DNA from: Rhynchospora pubera
Taxonomy: Eukaryota; Streptophyta; Magnoliopsida; Poales; Cyperaceae
Assembly: GCA_028095005.1 (NCBI GenBank)
Contig: CM051461.1
Span: 41,775,968 to 41,839,967 of the forward strand
Direction of reading: 5' to 3'
DNA length: 64,000 nucleotides
Shown: positions 36,213-48,111 of the stretch, in pieces
Numbering within the stretch: the stretch's first letter is position 1
Layout of the letters: the number at the start of each line of letters is the position of its first letter
Made by a program: the position numbers and the translations under genes
The notes under the pieces: model-generated
The model's input: only the letters and a program-made list of their open reading frames with translations
Database searches by the model: none
Told to the model about the DNA's origin: nothing

Positions 36213-36586
36213 ATGGGTGCATTTGGATAAAATTAGGATATTGGTTATTTGGAGTCAAAAATATTATTCCTAAACAATTAAGAATAATTTTTTTTATATT
36301 TAGAGTGCTATTTTTAAGTTATCCAACATCCAGAATAAATTTTTATTCCAAATGTTTGGATCATTTTTTTTTACCCGAATTAAAAAATGGTCACAACAAC
36401 TTCTTAATATAAGAATTAAGAAAATGAATCAAACACTCTAGGAATAAATGTTTATTCTGGATGTTGAACCACTTAAATTTAATACTTTAAAATCCAAAAA
36501 AAACTTATTCTTGATCATTTATAAATTATTTTTTGCTTTGAATAACTAATTCTAATTTTATTCTTAAGCAATCCAAACGCCTCCAT
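36213..36586. mobile_element. MITE with GCRTTTGGAT ends, 374 bp
   Basis: ATGGGTGCATTTGGATAAAA at the left pairs with ATCCAAACGCCTCCAT at the right, and inner arms CATCCAGAATAAATTTTTATTC / GAATAAATGTTTATTCTGGATG type sequences pair again, giving a multi-stem hairpin. Confidence 0.7.
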
Positions 36587-39291
36587 TTTAATAAATATAT
36601 GCATACATATATTGAATGCAAATACGCACCACATATATGGGTTGTGTAACTGAAATACGTGTCACAATGATGGTAGTTTCGAATTAGCGTACATGAACAC
36701 ATCTTTTAAATTTAAACTTTGGTGAGCTTTATAAGCCCTTTCATTCATACTTAAGAATTTCGAACAACAATAAATACATCAAAGATAAACAATATCTATT
36801 GTAATTCCCAACAATGGAGATAAATGACCAATGAGAAAAAATATATATTCCCACTTTTGTACTTGTGAAATTCAATTCTCCCGTTGTGGGTCCTATAAGA
36901 GTCAGCAAAGGAGCAAGGAGTGACTCATGTGAAAGTCTATAAAGTCAAAAAGAAGGGAGGGTGGCTGGCTGGGGTTCAAGGATCACTTTATAAAGGCGCA
37001 AATGTTGTGTAACAAGAGAATCGAATCACATGCACTGTTTATGTTATTAGGTTGGTTGATGTTAGCACATTAATTTTAGCCCATTCGTCCAAAAGTCGCA
37101 TTTCTCGCCTTAGTGAATTTGCACGTGTGCGAGGTACCATGCCATATTCCAGGTGTACTACTTACACTATAATCGACGGTCGTTAGTTGTAAATGATTCA
37201 TTGATACTTTTAGTTACAATGATGTTGTTGTTGTTATTGCTACTTGAGGAGAAAATTTGATTTTACAAAGCTTATACAAGAAATCAGAATGTAGAGCAAA
37301 TATGATGCATATAATATATGCTTCGATGTAAGAAAAAAATATAGGGACTGCATATGAAATGTTTCCATAAAATACTATGAATTGCTTAATTAAAAATAAT
37401 ATATTTTTATTATTTAAATCAAGTAGTTATGGCTAATTAATATCAAAATGAGGTGTAAACTTTTTAATCTTATCAGAACATTCATATAAAAGGACATAGA
37501 GAAAGATCATAACAAAATCACCAAGGGGGTTCAAACACATGTTAACATCAATTATAAACCATTGATCTATGCAATTTGATATGATGTATGATTTAGATTT
37601 GTATTTCATACAAAGAGTCGGACTCTTTGACAGAAAAAGATAAGGGGCTGGATGGTTGTTTCTTTTCTTATTCTTTCTTAATTTGTGCGCATAGTAAAGG
37701 AAATAGAAAAACAAATTAACCCTCTCTCACCATATAAAATAGCCTCAGATTTCCTTTTCCATTCCCACACAGTATATAGTTAACCCGCTATTTTTGCTAG
37801 TCTTATAATATAAATATATAATATATAATTTTGAGCAAGTAGTTTGCCTATGATTAATAGCTTTGACATATAAAGCATTTAAAAAATATTAGAACCTAAC
37901 ATCAAACGTGGACAAAAATTACATGTTATATCGGATTAGGTTATTTCTAACCTTAATCTAATTCTAAATATAGCTTCTTCTCAAAACAATTAAATGCATA
38001 CATAGCTTAATAACTAGGGATGATCTTTTACCACGTAACAGTAGACCAATAGAACCATTCAGTACTACAATCAACCAACCCACTAAAGCAAAATGACCAT
38101 GTGGAAAACAAATTAATGTGGAAGATCGTCTTGCTATTTTATTAATTGTTGGTTTGTTTTTTGTACTCTTTATGGCCAGAGTAATCTCTCTTTCAACTCG
38201 TTTTTAAGATATGTTATTGGCATATTCAAAGAGTGACACCAGTTCAGTCAAAAGTCTCACTACCAACTCACATTGAACTTATTTTCTATTGGAACCTTTT
38301 AGGTACATGATCCTCGAAAGCATAATTAGAAAATATATCCCTTAATTGGTTAAGATTTACCGTTATTTCTCATTTAGAATATATGTATATTATTTTCTCA
38401 AGCCCAATTTTTGCTGTAATCACAAGTGAAAATGTCAAATGGCTGACATATGAAAATTGCTTGAAGGTGTGTGTCCTTGTGCCAAATACACACAATGGTT
38501 ATTGAGCAAAAACTCAGAAAAAAAAACTTTTTTATTTTCTTTATATTCACAATGGTTATGAAAAATGACCACCCCCTCCCCTCACAAACAAACGCGTCTC
38601 AGCTAAAAAAATGCAAGGAACTAACAGATAAAAAGTTTGGAAAGAAAAAACAAAAAAAAAGTTATCCGGAAACTGAGGATAACGTTCTGTTTCAATTTCT
38701 AGGTGCGTGTTATCAGAACAGTATGTAATGTTGTGCCTATGATTTTGCTACCATACGCGTTTTGATTTTACCCCACAAAAATTGGTGATACATATTCTTA
38801 GCCGTTAAATGTTTTACCCCTTTTTTTTTTAGTTGCTGTCTGACTTACTCTCAATTAAATATCAACATCTTGATAGCTTTGATACTTGGAAATAAATAAA
38901 TTAAAAAAAATTAAATGCAGCAACTGTCATATCACACCTCGATCACCAATAATATAATTCCTTTGTATCATAAAACTCTAATTGGTCCCTCAGCATCCAC
39001 ATCTCATGTCAAATCCGATTAGAACAAAACGTACTAAATTAGCGTGTTGTGCTAACTTTTGACAAAGTTGTACAATTCCAATAAGCATTGAAGAGTTTTC
39101 AGATCGAGAATATCGTCTTTCTAGATCCAATCTATCTGAAATTAGTAAATTACTGATTTGTTACATTATCACCAGAGAACTTTTAGAGATGATTGAAAAT
39201 CACAAAATTCTATGTGCTAAGATTAATTTAGAAGCTTATAATATTACACAAGCTTAGTAAGTCATAGTTACACTTATTGAACCATCAGTTT

Positions 39292-39612
39292 TAGGCCTGT
39301 CAACGACTGTTGTTTATTGTTTTTCCGTTCCGTGTAGCTAAAACTGAACGGTTAATGAAACAGATTTTTTATTTCATTTCAATGACGAAACAGCAAACGA
39401 AACACCAAAATGTACCGTTTCAACTATTTCGGCCTCATTTCAAACCGTTATACATGTATTTTCTGAAGTAGCACGGTTAACAAAACGGAATTCTGTGTCG
39501 TTTCGAAAATGAAACGATTAACGGAATGGGTTCTTATACCGTGCACTTTAACAAAATGGAAACGGTTTGTATGTGTTCCGTGTTTTTTAGACACGTTTGA
39601 CAGGCTTGAGAT
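39292..39612. mobile_element. decayed non-autonomous hAT-type element
   Basis: Starts TAGGCCTGTCAACGACTG and ends CGTTTGACAGGCTTGA. Subterminal AACGGTT/AACCGT and CGTTTC/GAAACG units occur in both orientations, as in the 19527 family. Flanks ATCAGTTT and ATTCACTT match at five of eight positions, compatible with an old 8-bp duplication. Confidence 0.6.
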
Positions 39613-40814
39613 TCACTTTTGGCTATTATATTTGAGCATCTCATGTTGGTACTGGGATAGAACATCTCAGGTCCCAGATTTGATTTGTACCCGTCTCAAC
39701 AAAACTAACTGAGGATAATGAATTAATGACAGTTCTATTAAATGATCAAATTTTGAGTATTATTTTTAATTGAACCCAACCTAGATAGAGAAGGGAACTC
39801 GTAATGTCTCCCGTAATGGATTATTGCATACTGTTAATTCCAGCAAAACTTCCATGACAAACTTGACTTTGTATACCACAATATATTTCATGAATAAAAT
39901 TGTATTTCCTTGCTAGATGAATCAATTGATATTCTTAATAAAAACACAAAAAGAGCTATCAATTTCAAATTAATTAGATGTCTGTGTCTAAATGGAAAAC
40001 CAAATAACTAGATGGAGAAATTTGGCTCCTCTCCTAAAATACAAACGTATATTGCACAAATATGTTCCTAAGTGCATCTGAATTGTCATCATTTCTTGGA
40101 TGGTCCATACCAAATACTAGTAACTATCAAGGTACCAATATTAAACGGTCGCAATAACACAAGTATATGTATGGACCAAGGCAAAATCGACACGTGAAAC
40201 ATGTCCGGGACCATAACTATATTGGTACCAGCTTGTCTGGAATCATCAACTGAGATTTTTCTTAAAAAGAAATAAAATTGAATTTGTACCATGGTACGTC
40301 ATTTAATTGGAATTTAGGCAGCCATAGAATCCACTTTAGAGGTGCAGCAGGAATTTAGGTTTTGTTGCTTTCAATTTGTTAATTAAGTGTTAATGATCAA
40401 GGAATTCGAATCTAACAGAGCGGAATCAATAACTCTGTATGATCTAATTTTGTGCACAAGAATTTTTGGTTGATGTAAGCTTATTTTGTTTACTTTTCTC
40501 ATCAAGTCAATTGAACCTTTGAAGCGCATCTTTAAAGTTATGAGTTGACACCTCCATTAATTCCCACTAAGCCGTCAAAGAAAGAAAAAGGTGTACTTAA
40601 TAACAAGCAAAAGCAAATCCAACAAAAAAACTAATAATTTGCATGATAGAAACACCAGAGGTGAGGCGAAAGTGTATCAAGAGTCCACGTTTCATCCAAA
40701 ATGCTTTTGTTTTCTCGATTAATTCGACTCGGGATTGACAGACTCCCTTTTTCAGATTCAAACTGTATGATATAACAGAAATGACGTTGGTGGATCGATC
40801 TGACACATTGGTTT

Positions 40815-42020
40815 TTTATTGGACGGTCCAGATTAGTAAAGGCCCTACTATCAATTCTGGAAAATATAACAGATATGAACAACATCACAATGGCTGACAT
40901 CGTGCTGGTATATAGTACTTCCAATAGGCCTTGATAAGTTTTTATAGATTAAAACATTGTTTGCAAGTTTTTGTCTAAAGTTGGCTTTGTAATTTTGGTA
41001 CAGTACCATATCAATTATTATGGATCCTCATAAGGTATTGAATAGTGAAGTGGTACATGCATGATCTGAGGAGAAAGCTCATGATCTTAAATAAATAATG
41101 TTTTGGATTCTTCTACTGATGGAAACCATCTCTCTGTGACATCAGTGGTTGATCTCATGTTCATCTCTTTTTTTGAAATGCTAGGCAGAAGCTACCTAGT
41201 GATCATGTTCATCTCTTTGGATTGACCGGATTAAAAAGAAATTGTTCTCAAATCTTAACAATCAATTCTAGAAATAGTAACAGATTAGAATTCTATCAGA
41301 AATGACAGAAATTGCACCTGTAGATAATGTTTCCAATACTGTGATATGATAATTTTCTTTCTATCCATTTTTTGACTGAAGTTGACTTTGTAATTTTGTC
41401 ACGGTACCATATCAGGTATAGTGGATGCTTAAATAGCAAAGGTTTAAATAGCGGCGCTATAGCGGTGCTATTTGGTACACCGCTACAACGCTACAAATTT
41501 AGCGGTCCGTCCGATAGCGCGATCTATAGCGGGAAATAGAGGGATATAGCGGTGAAATAGCGAAAAATAGCGGGTTATATAGCGGAAATAGCGGTGCAGT
41601 TTATAATTTGTTGATATAGCAGTAGTATTTTGGGCATAACTTTCGCATACGAACTCCGATTGACGTGATTTAAAGTTGTATGGAAAGTTTACAAAACTGG
41701 CCACAATTTTTATGTTTTGAACATTTTTAAATTCTTATAATTTAATGGTCAAATATGCATAGAAAATAAATATAATTTTAGTTAGCGTTAATTAGTTGCT
41801 TGAAAATATTTTAATTTTTTTATTTTAGACTAAACTAGACCTTCAAAATACACTTGTATGTACAAATCCGCTATGGTCGGATAGCGGCCGCTAAATACCC
41901 GCTATCCGCAATGATATTAGCTCGTCCGCTATGAGTCCGCTATCCGCTATTTAAACCTTTGGTATTGAAAAATGAATTGGTGACCGCACGAATGATCTGA
42001 TAAGAAAGCTCATGATTAGC
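40815..42020. repeat. segmental tandem duplication, one copy carrying a MITE
   Basis: 40815-41100 and 41217-42020 share ATCAATTCTRGAAA, AGTTGRCTTTGTAATTTTG, GTACCATATCA, GTATTGAA and GAGAAAGCTCATGAT-type blocks in the same order. The second copy contains the element at 41437-41961 exactly between TGGATGCTTAAATAG and GTATTGAA; the first copy lacks it. Confidence 0.8.
41437..41961. mobile_element. non-autonomous hAT-like element, TAGCGG-rich, 525 bp
   Basis: Perfect 18-bp terminal inverted repeat CAAAGGTTTAAATAGCGG. Both ends are saturated with TAGCGG/CCGCTA units in opposite orientation. The neighbouring unoccupied duplicate defines the insertion point, and neither flank octamer (TTAAATAG, GTATTGAA) is duplicated. 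Confidence 0.8.
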
Positions 42021-42513
42021 AAATATAGATGGATATCTCCCCACATTATGAGGTTTCTCTTATTTGTTAAATCAATCTTTGTTAGTGATTCTCATTCATA
42101 GATACTCCCTGTCATTCATCATTTAAGTTGATATTCTCTTTAGTCTTTTCCATAAAATAAATACATAATATACAAAAATACAGAGCCTTCGGTTCCTTTG
42201 TAAGATTCCCTACCAATTCAATAATATGATTCTGAAATGACAGGATCGGATATTATTTAGGCTCCTTCCACTCAGGAAAAGAAAGATAGATGTTCATGTT
42301 ATAAAAACAGATCTAATGTTTGACCATTCTCAAAATATAAATGTGACCACAAAAAGTAGACTTCTGAAAGTAACTTTAATCTGGGCAAGGGGTTTTTCTC
42401 ACAACAGAAAACATCATTTCTTTCTTGGGAGAAAAGCTCACGATGCTATTTGTCTAACAGAAGCTAAGCTGGTCCTTGATTACACATCATATCAGAAAAA
42501 AGGAGCTAGATTT

Positions 42514-42519
42514 TTGTGT

Positions 42520-42550
<31 letters not shown>

Positions 42551-42557
42551 GGGGGGG
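42514..42557. repeat. (TG)n followed by a 24-base G homopolymer
   Basis: TGTGTG repeats from about 42514 run into 24 consecutive G (42534-42557). Such a run can form G-quadruplexes, and its exact length may be affected by sequencing error. Confidence 0.9.
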
Positions 42558-42965
42558 ACTGATCCGCATTTGACTTTTTAATTCCACTGATTACCCATTA
42601 TGTCAGAAAGTAGGCTTGCTAGAAAAGACACAGTGCTTTACAGAGCTAATTATGGACCTCAATAAAGAGATCCACTGGGCTTGTTATCTACCTTTGAGAA
42701 AAGAAAGTAGGCTTGCAAGAAACTATTTTTGGGCTTTCGAGATCTAATTAAAAGACCCGCTGGGCTCGTTATCTCTGGGTTCCTGCCTGAAGTGATATGA
42801 TCAAATAATTGTGAAAAACTGAAAATAACTTATACTAGATTTATCATTTATTTATTTTCTCTAATTTCCCTCTTGTGTGTTCTTTCTAACCGGCTTCACC
42901 ATAATACAAATAATTTCTCATTTTTAATCTCATTTTATGTAGCAGCAGGATGCTTATTAAACTTT

Positions 42966-43136
42966 TCTATTTTTTTAAGATAAATTAGGATCAAGCCTCT
43001 CAATCTATTTTTAAATTAAATGTTTATAAATGCCTACAGGCTTTTCCCAAAAAAACAAATGTTTACAAGAAACCTCAAACCAGATTTTGAACCTAGGACA
43101 TTTCACTTAAAACGCATTGTTCTGACAAAGAGTTTG
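42966..43136 (-). mobile_element. tRNA-derived SINE-like sequence
   Basis: T-run, then AAGATAAATTAGGATCAAGC, CTCAATCTATTTTT, AAATTAAATGTTTATAAATG and, at the head, CCAGATTTTGAACCTAGGAC with ACGCATTGTTCTGACAAAGA. Same family and orientation as 29255-29395. CAAACT repeated at the right flank may be part of its target duplication. Confidence 0.6.
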
Positions 43137-43154
43137 TTCTCAAACTATTATATT

Positions 43155-44309
43155 TAGGAAAAATTGGATATAACCCCCTCTAATCTTCCCTATCTGGATA
43201 TAACCCCCTGTAATCTCTAAAACCGGATATAACCCCCTCCAATCTTGCTTACATGGAATATAACCCCTTCTCATCGATTTTAGTTATTTTTTATTAAAAC
43301 AAATCAGCAGTATAATTTTTATGACCGAAATACCCTCCTCGTTTCACCTTCCTGTTTGATAGATACGTATCCAAAACTGTATATCTTTCCTAAAACTGTT
43401 TCACCTTCCTTCTCTTTGAAATTGCCAATACCATATTCTTTCTCAATCTCGTCTCTCTCTGCACTAATAAGAATGGAGACAAGGAAATCAAATGAGGACC
43501 CTTACTCGTCCTTGATTATTCAACAATTTCAAAATGATACTTCTTTTACTAGGGAAGAACGTCATCAGAAATTAAGGGTGAGAAGAAATGAAGAAGGAAA
43601 AAATCTTGAATCATGTTAAATTTAAGATTTGCTTCTGCGTTATTAGATTGGATTCCGTAATTGGTCAAAATATGTTAAGTTTTTCTCTGGTGTTAAACTC
43701 AAAATATCTTAAGTTTGAATCGTATTAACATTGTACATGTCGTTTTCTAAACTAAAAAAATTAAATCGAATAAAATTTCTTTAATAATGTCAATGCATTA
43801 GCCATTATTAATTATAACTCGAGCCCAATAGTGCACAACTATAGATGCATGTATTTACTCGTCATTCTCAGTCGGTCTATACCATGACATTTTTAATATA
43901 GCTCAAGCATCTGGAACAGTACTAACTGACTAATTGACTAACATGGCTTTCTCGATCAGAGAAAGAAATATAATAAGAAAATTTTAAAACCTTACAATGA
44001 GACTAGAAAAGGGGAAAGAAATTTGGTCTCGTGTATATCAGGAAGTTGAGGATCTTCCTCCATGAAGGATGGTATAAATTTGGATACGTATCTATCAAAC
44101 AGTAAGTGAAACAATCCTTGAAAATGAGGGTATTTTGGTCATAGAAATTATGCTGCTTATTTGTTTTAATTAAAAAATAATTAAAACTGATGAGAAGGAG
44201 TTATATCTCTAATAAGCATGATTGGAGGGGGTTATATCCGATTTTAGAGATTACAGGGGGTTATATCCGGATAAAGAAGATTAGAGGGGGTTATATCCAA
44301 TTTTGCCAA
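43155..44309. mobile_element. foldback/long-TIR element, 1155 bp
   Basis: About 200-bp terminal inverted repeats (43155-43360 and 44090-44309), each built of three to four tandem GGATATAACCCCCT units, flanked by a perfect 8-bp duplication ATTATATT (43147-43154, 44310-44317). The centre contains an 87-codon open frame (43356-43619, plus) of unknown origin and no transposase. Long TIRs made of subrepeats suggest a MULE or foldback element, although MULEs usually make 9-bp duplications. Confidence 0.85.
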
Positions 44310-44756
44310 ATTATATTGCCTCAGTTAAAGTTAAATTTAATATCAATTTTACTGAATTGCAGGATGCTTATTATTTATTTATCAAACTTTTCTGATTATA
44401 TTGCCTCAGTCAAAATTATATTAAATATCCATTTTACTGAAATTATAAATTATTAAGAGCAAATTCATACTTCCAGTCTGACACAAAATTTTGCCAGGAT
44501 TTTTAAGTGCTGAGTTCAGAGTGAATAATAAAAGATGAAACAATTAAAAAGAAATAACACAGGCAAGTCCAAAATAAGCTAATATTTCTATATTATTTAA
44601 ATATAATAGAACATCTCCCTTATACAGGCAAAAGGGAGATTTAGATAACAAGCTCATAATAATAAACCATCAACATGACAAATCCCGCAAAAAAAATAAT
44701 AAATAAACGAATAAATACCCATTCTCATTTGAACAGAGATAACACACCTCCTTAAC

Positions 44757-44957
44757 TTAATAGATGGAAAAACCCATGAGAGAGATGAGAGAAGCCAGTA
44801 AAACCGCACAAAAGCCCGGTACGACAATACCGGACCCGTTCTCCATTGCCGGTGCAGGTGCTGGTGCCAAGGTCGAGAGAAGCTCCTCTTGTGCATTCGC
44901 CATGGCGAAGATCACAGTCAAGGCGAGAATGACAAGTGCGAAGCTCTTCATTGCCAT
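44757..44957 (-). CDS. arabinogalactan peptide (AG-peptide)
   Basis: A 66-residue precursor of a cell-surface proteoglycan. Residues 1-22 form a signal peptide ending in AMANA before Gln23; residues 30-37 (LAPAPAPA) are Ala-Pro repeats whose prolines are normally hydroxylated and carry arabinogalactan chains; N40-G41-S42 is a plausible GPI attachment site followed by a hydrophobic tail to Tyr66. The mature peptide would be only about 20 residues, as in the AGP16/20/22/41 group. Single exon; the start at 44957 is the only Met giving a proper signal peptide. The precise paralogue is not assignable. Confidence 0.85.
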   Translation of the reverse strand: MAMKSFALVILALTVIFAMANAQEELLSTLAPAPAPAMENGSGIVVPGFCAVLLASLISLMGFSIY

Positions 44958-45094
44958 TAGAGATTGGAGAACTTGAGAGAAAGAGATGTGAAACTGGATT
45001 GGAAAGTGGTAGAGTGGTATAAGTTCTCTTTCTCTCTTCTCAAAGAAAATGCCTGGGATTTCTGAATTGGTGTGGAATGGTTTGGTTAGAAGGC

Positions 45095-45102
45095 TATTTA
45101 TA
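45095..45102 (-). promoter_or_regulatory. TATA box of AG-peptide gene
   Basis: Minus strand reads CTATAAATAGCC, about 140 bp upstream of the start codon, followed by a leader with CT-rich stretches. Confidence 0.65.
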
Positions 45103-45104
45103 GA

Positions 45105-47873
45105 GAGAGAAAGGAGAATTTGTAAATTATTAGAAATTTAATGGAGAAGGAAGAGAGAAGGACGTGAGAAAAGAGCCGTTGGGAAAAGGGAAAGTTCTGA
45201 TTTCTGAAACGTTCTGAATGGGCAGATGCGCGTGACTGTGGGCCCGGGATTTTTTGAGTGTAGTAGCCGTTAAACGAGTGTAGGTTGATGTCAATTTATG
45301 ACGGGTGGGACCCATCCGGTTGTTTTTTGTCCGTGTCCTGTGGACTGACGAACTAACCGTTGAATGGGGTATTTGTTGAATGCACCTGGCACATGGTCTG
45401 GTAATAAGAACAATTTTTAATGTGTGCAGTGCACACGGCCACAGCCTCACACTAATTTTGTGAAATTTGAAATCAACTGCACATTATGACTCATAACGGA
45501 CGCAACATTATCCTTGAAAAAAAGAAATAAAATATGGTGATATAATATTTTTTTGTCAAATTAAAAATTTCCATGTCTATATAGAAGATTTAAAGAATCC
45601 TATAACATAGCAATCGAGAAGAATAGATATGCATTGTATAAATATCTCATTCAACATTTATTTTTAGGAAAATTACTTTCACAAATTAACTAGGAAAACT
45701 CTTTTTTTAAAGAAAAAATTACTTATGAATGAATTTGACAAAAATATAAAGTATTGTCACTAAATTTTAGTGAATAAGCATTAATCTAATATAGATATAA
45801 TATTTTTAGAATTTATAGTTGAATAATATGCATGATATCTTGATCTTTCTTAAAACAAATGCCCAGATAGAAGAAGTTCATCCAAAATGAAAAAGGAAAC
45901 CGTAAGAAAAAGAAGAAAGGTAAACAAATGATTTACTTCACGGCCATGTGAAGGAATCCAAAGTTAAGGGACAGTATGGACACAAGCGGTCCAGCTCCTA
46001 AATTTCGGCTGGTTTGAAAGCATTCAAGTGCAATTGTCACGCTCTTTTTACCTGCCTTAGGGCTTCACTTTCTATTAAATTTTAATAGAAAGGTGGGGGT
46101 TTTGAACCCCATTTTTATTTCAAAAAAAAAAAAGTTGCACCCCTACGTAGCACTTTAGCGCTTTAGGCTGAAATTTGTCCAATATGAAGCATTGTTGGCG
46201 AAGCTACAAAACTTTTTCAATAAAATTATGAAAAAGATTAAAATCTAATACATTAGACCGAGGAGGTCTGGTTAATGCGCTCATTCTTAAATTTAAAATC
46301 ACAAACAACCGATTCAAGTTATTCAATTTCATCTCCATATTGAAAACAAATGCATAATCAAATTTTATATTTTCTTAAATTTTTTACTATTTTTTAGATT
46401 TTTTCAAAAATCATTCATCCAAAAAATTATGAACCATCCAAAATAATAATTTTCTAAAAATCTTAAAAAATTCAGAAAATTATATATATTCGTACTAGAT
46501 TTTAATATGTAGATCACATTGAATAGTTTGGGTTGGTCGTTTGAGACTCCTAATTCAATTACAAGTGCATTGGACTTTAGCCTTGCTCTAAAATTACTGA
46601 AAAAAATAAATTTAAAAATTAATTTTGTATGGTGTATTTTTTTAATTACATAGATTTATAATAACATTAATAGCCATATTTTAATAGAGATTAATGTAGA
46701 TTTTCTTTTTAAAAAATATTATCTACATAATTATATAAAAAGATATATGCAATAATGTTTGATAGAAAATATAATGTTAGAGCCATTGCACTCTACACGT
46801 TGCATTTAAATGCAGATCGCATCCTTATATATATGCATTAAAAAAGTGTAGATTTGCAAATCTAATTTGCGCCATTTGTTTGATGTTCTTTTAGAAAGAA
46901 ACTTTAAAAAGTTACCAAATAAAAATGCAAAAAAAATAAAATAATATGTTCTCTATAATATTATGGATGTTGGTATAATTTAGAATTTATTTATTCACTG
47001 ATCAAGTTTTCTGTAGATTTGAATCGCTAATTTTTAAAGTCACTTAATAGATAACCACCATATTAAATTACACATGATCTATAAAAAAAATGTGAAATGC
47101 CTACAATTTATATTTACTTGGTTTAATTTGCCATTTTATATTCACTCTATGTTAGAGATCATGAAACGTGTCTCGACTCTTGATGGATGCATGGCATTCG
47201 TCATTATATACATATACCATTCATATCATTTAAATAATAATAACACGATGTGTGTGTGCATTCCTCGTTAAAATACGGACACGGTGCATGTAATTTTATC
47301 ACTTTGAAATACATTAGGTCTCCTTTACTACAATATTAATTTTTCAAGTTATTTAATGAAAATTTTTTACCTTTAAATTCATACAAACCATTTATTTGGC
47401 GAAAAGTATATTTACAATTTGATTTTTCTAATTGAATTACATATTTCAAAAAATTTGGTATGGATGGATCGAGTACCATATAAAAGTCACAATTGCCATA
47501 TAAATATTCTTGTTTATTTCATCTCTTATTTTTTTAAAAAGGAAATAAATTGAATTGAAGAAGTGGACGGATGAGGCGACGCCTGCATTGTCTTTGGCAG
47601 AACAATTGTGATGTAAGGAGAGCTTTTATGAAACGGCCTCGGTTTTGTATTGTCCCCTGTCCTGAAAAAGCCAAGACAATAAAGCCGTATGTTGTGGCAC
47701 AAACCGAACGGATTCCAAACTGACAAGTCTTTAAATTATTTTGGGATCTATTTTTTGTTGAGCACGTATGATACGAATGCAGATATCAATCGAATGAGAA
47801 AACTCAAAACCAAATATAGACCAAATAAAATATAAATTAAAGCAAATTATTGAGCAATATGTATTCAGAATAA
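45105..47873. other. gene-free region upstream of the AG-peptide gene
   Basis: No gene supported. Includes a poly(A)-ended stretch near 46060-46133 with a palindromic GGGGTTTTGAACCCC, possibly a retro-inserted tail, and the palindromic relic at 46242-46585. Confidence 0.5.
46242..46585. mobile_element. decayed palindromic MITE
   Basis: Right end GCATTGGACTTTAGCCTT matches the 58556-58935 element; inner arms ACAAACAACCGATTCAAG, TTTTTACTATTTTTTAG and GGTTGGTCGTTTGAG mark the shared-arm group. The left end is degraded. Confidence 0.6.
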
Positions 47874-48027
47874 ATAATAACCAATGTTTTTAAAACCCTA
47901 CCGGCCCTCATACCGGCGAGGGCGGCGGTATCCGGTTTTTCCGGTATTACCGGTTTGAGATATACAATACCGGTTAACAGTGGTTTCAAATTTGTATACA
48001 TATTTAACATTCCACAATATACTAACT

Positions 48028-48111
48028 GGGCTTCACAGCATAGTGGTAACGCACTTGGTTCCCACCAATCCCATTGGGGTTCGATTCACTCACTCGCCAA
48101 AATTTTTTTTT
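48028..48111 (+). mobile_element. tRNA-derived SINE inside the hAT element
   Basis: GGGCTTCACAGCATAGTGGT includes an A-box-like AGCATAGTGG, and GGGGTTCGATTCACTC a B-box; the piece ends in T9. Spacing of the boxes (about 35 bp) is that of an internal pol III promoter. It does not close into a tRNA cloverleaf (no matching acceptor stem), so it is a SINE head rather than a tRNA gene. It lies between the hAT left terminus and the transposase stop codon. Confidence 0.65.

Larger units (their letters stand above)
34646..39291. other. gene-free region with two MITEs
   Basis: No coding gene supported; frames at 35655-35900, 37433-37714 and 38471-38728 have no recognised family. A SINE fragment (T12 run plus GAGTCAAGCTCTCCAACTTA) lies at 34852-34905. 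Confidence 0.5.
42945..44456. repeat. short tandem duplication split by a SINE and a foldback element
   Basis: Copy 2 (44359-44456) reads GCAGGATGCTTATTA ... AAACTTTTCT G ATTATATT GCCTCAGT ... TTTTACTGAA. Copy 1 has the same start at 42945 (GCAGGATGCTTATTA, AAACTTTTCT), then a SINE and the 43155-44309 element, then ATTATATTGCCTCAGT...TTTTACTGAA at 44310-44356. Copy 2 is thus an unoccupied version of the target site. Confidence 0.8.

Noticed and set aside
48028..48111. tRNA gene
   Set aside because: A- and B-box-like motifs are present but no acceptor or anticodon stem can be formed; called a SINE head.
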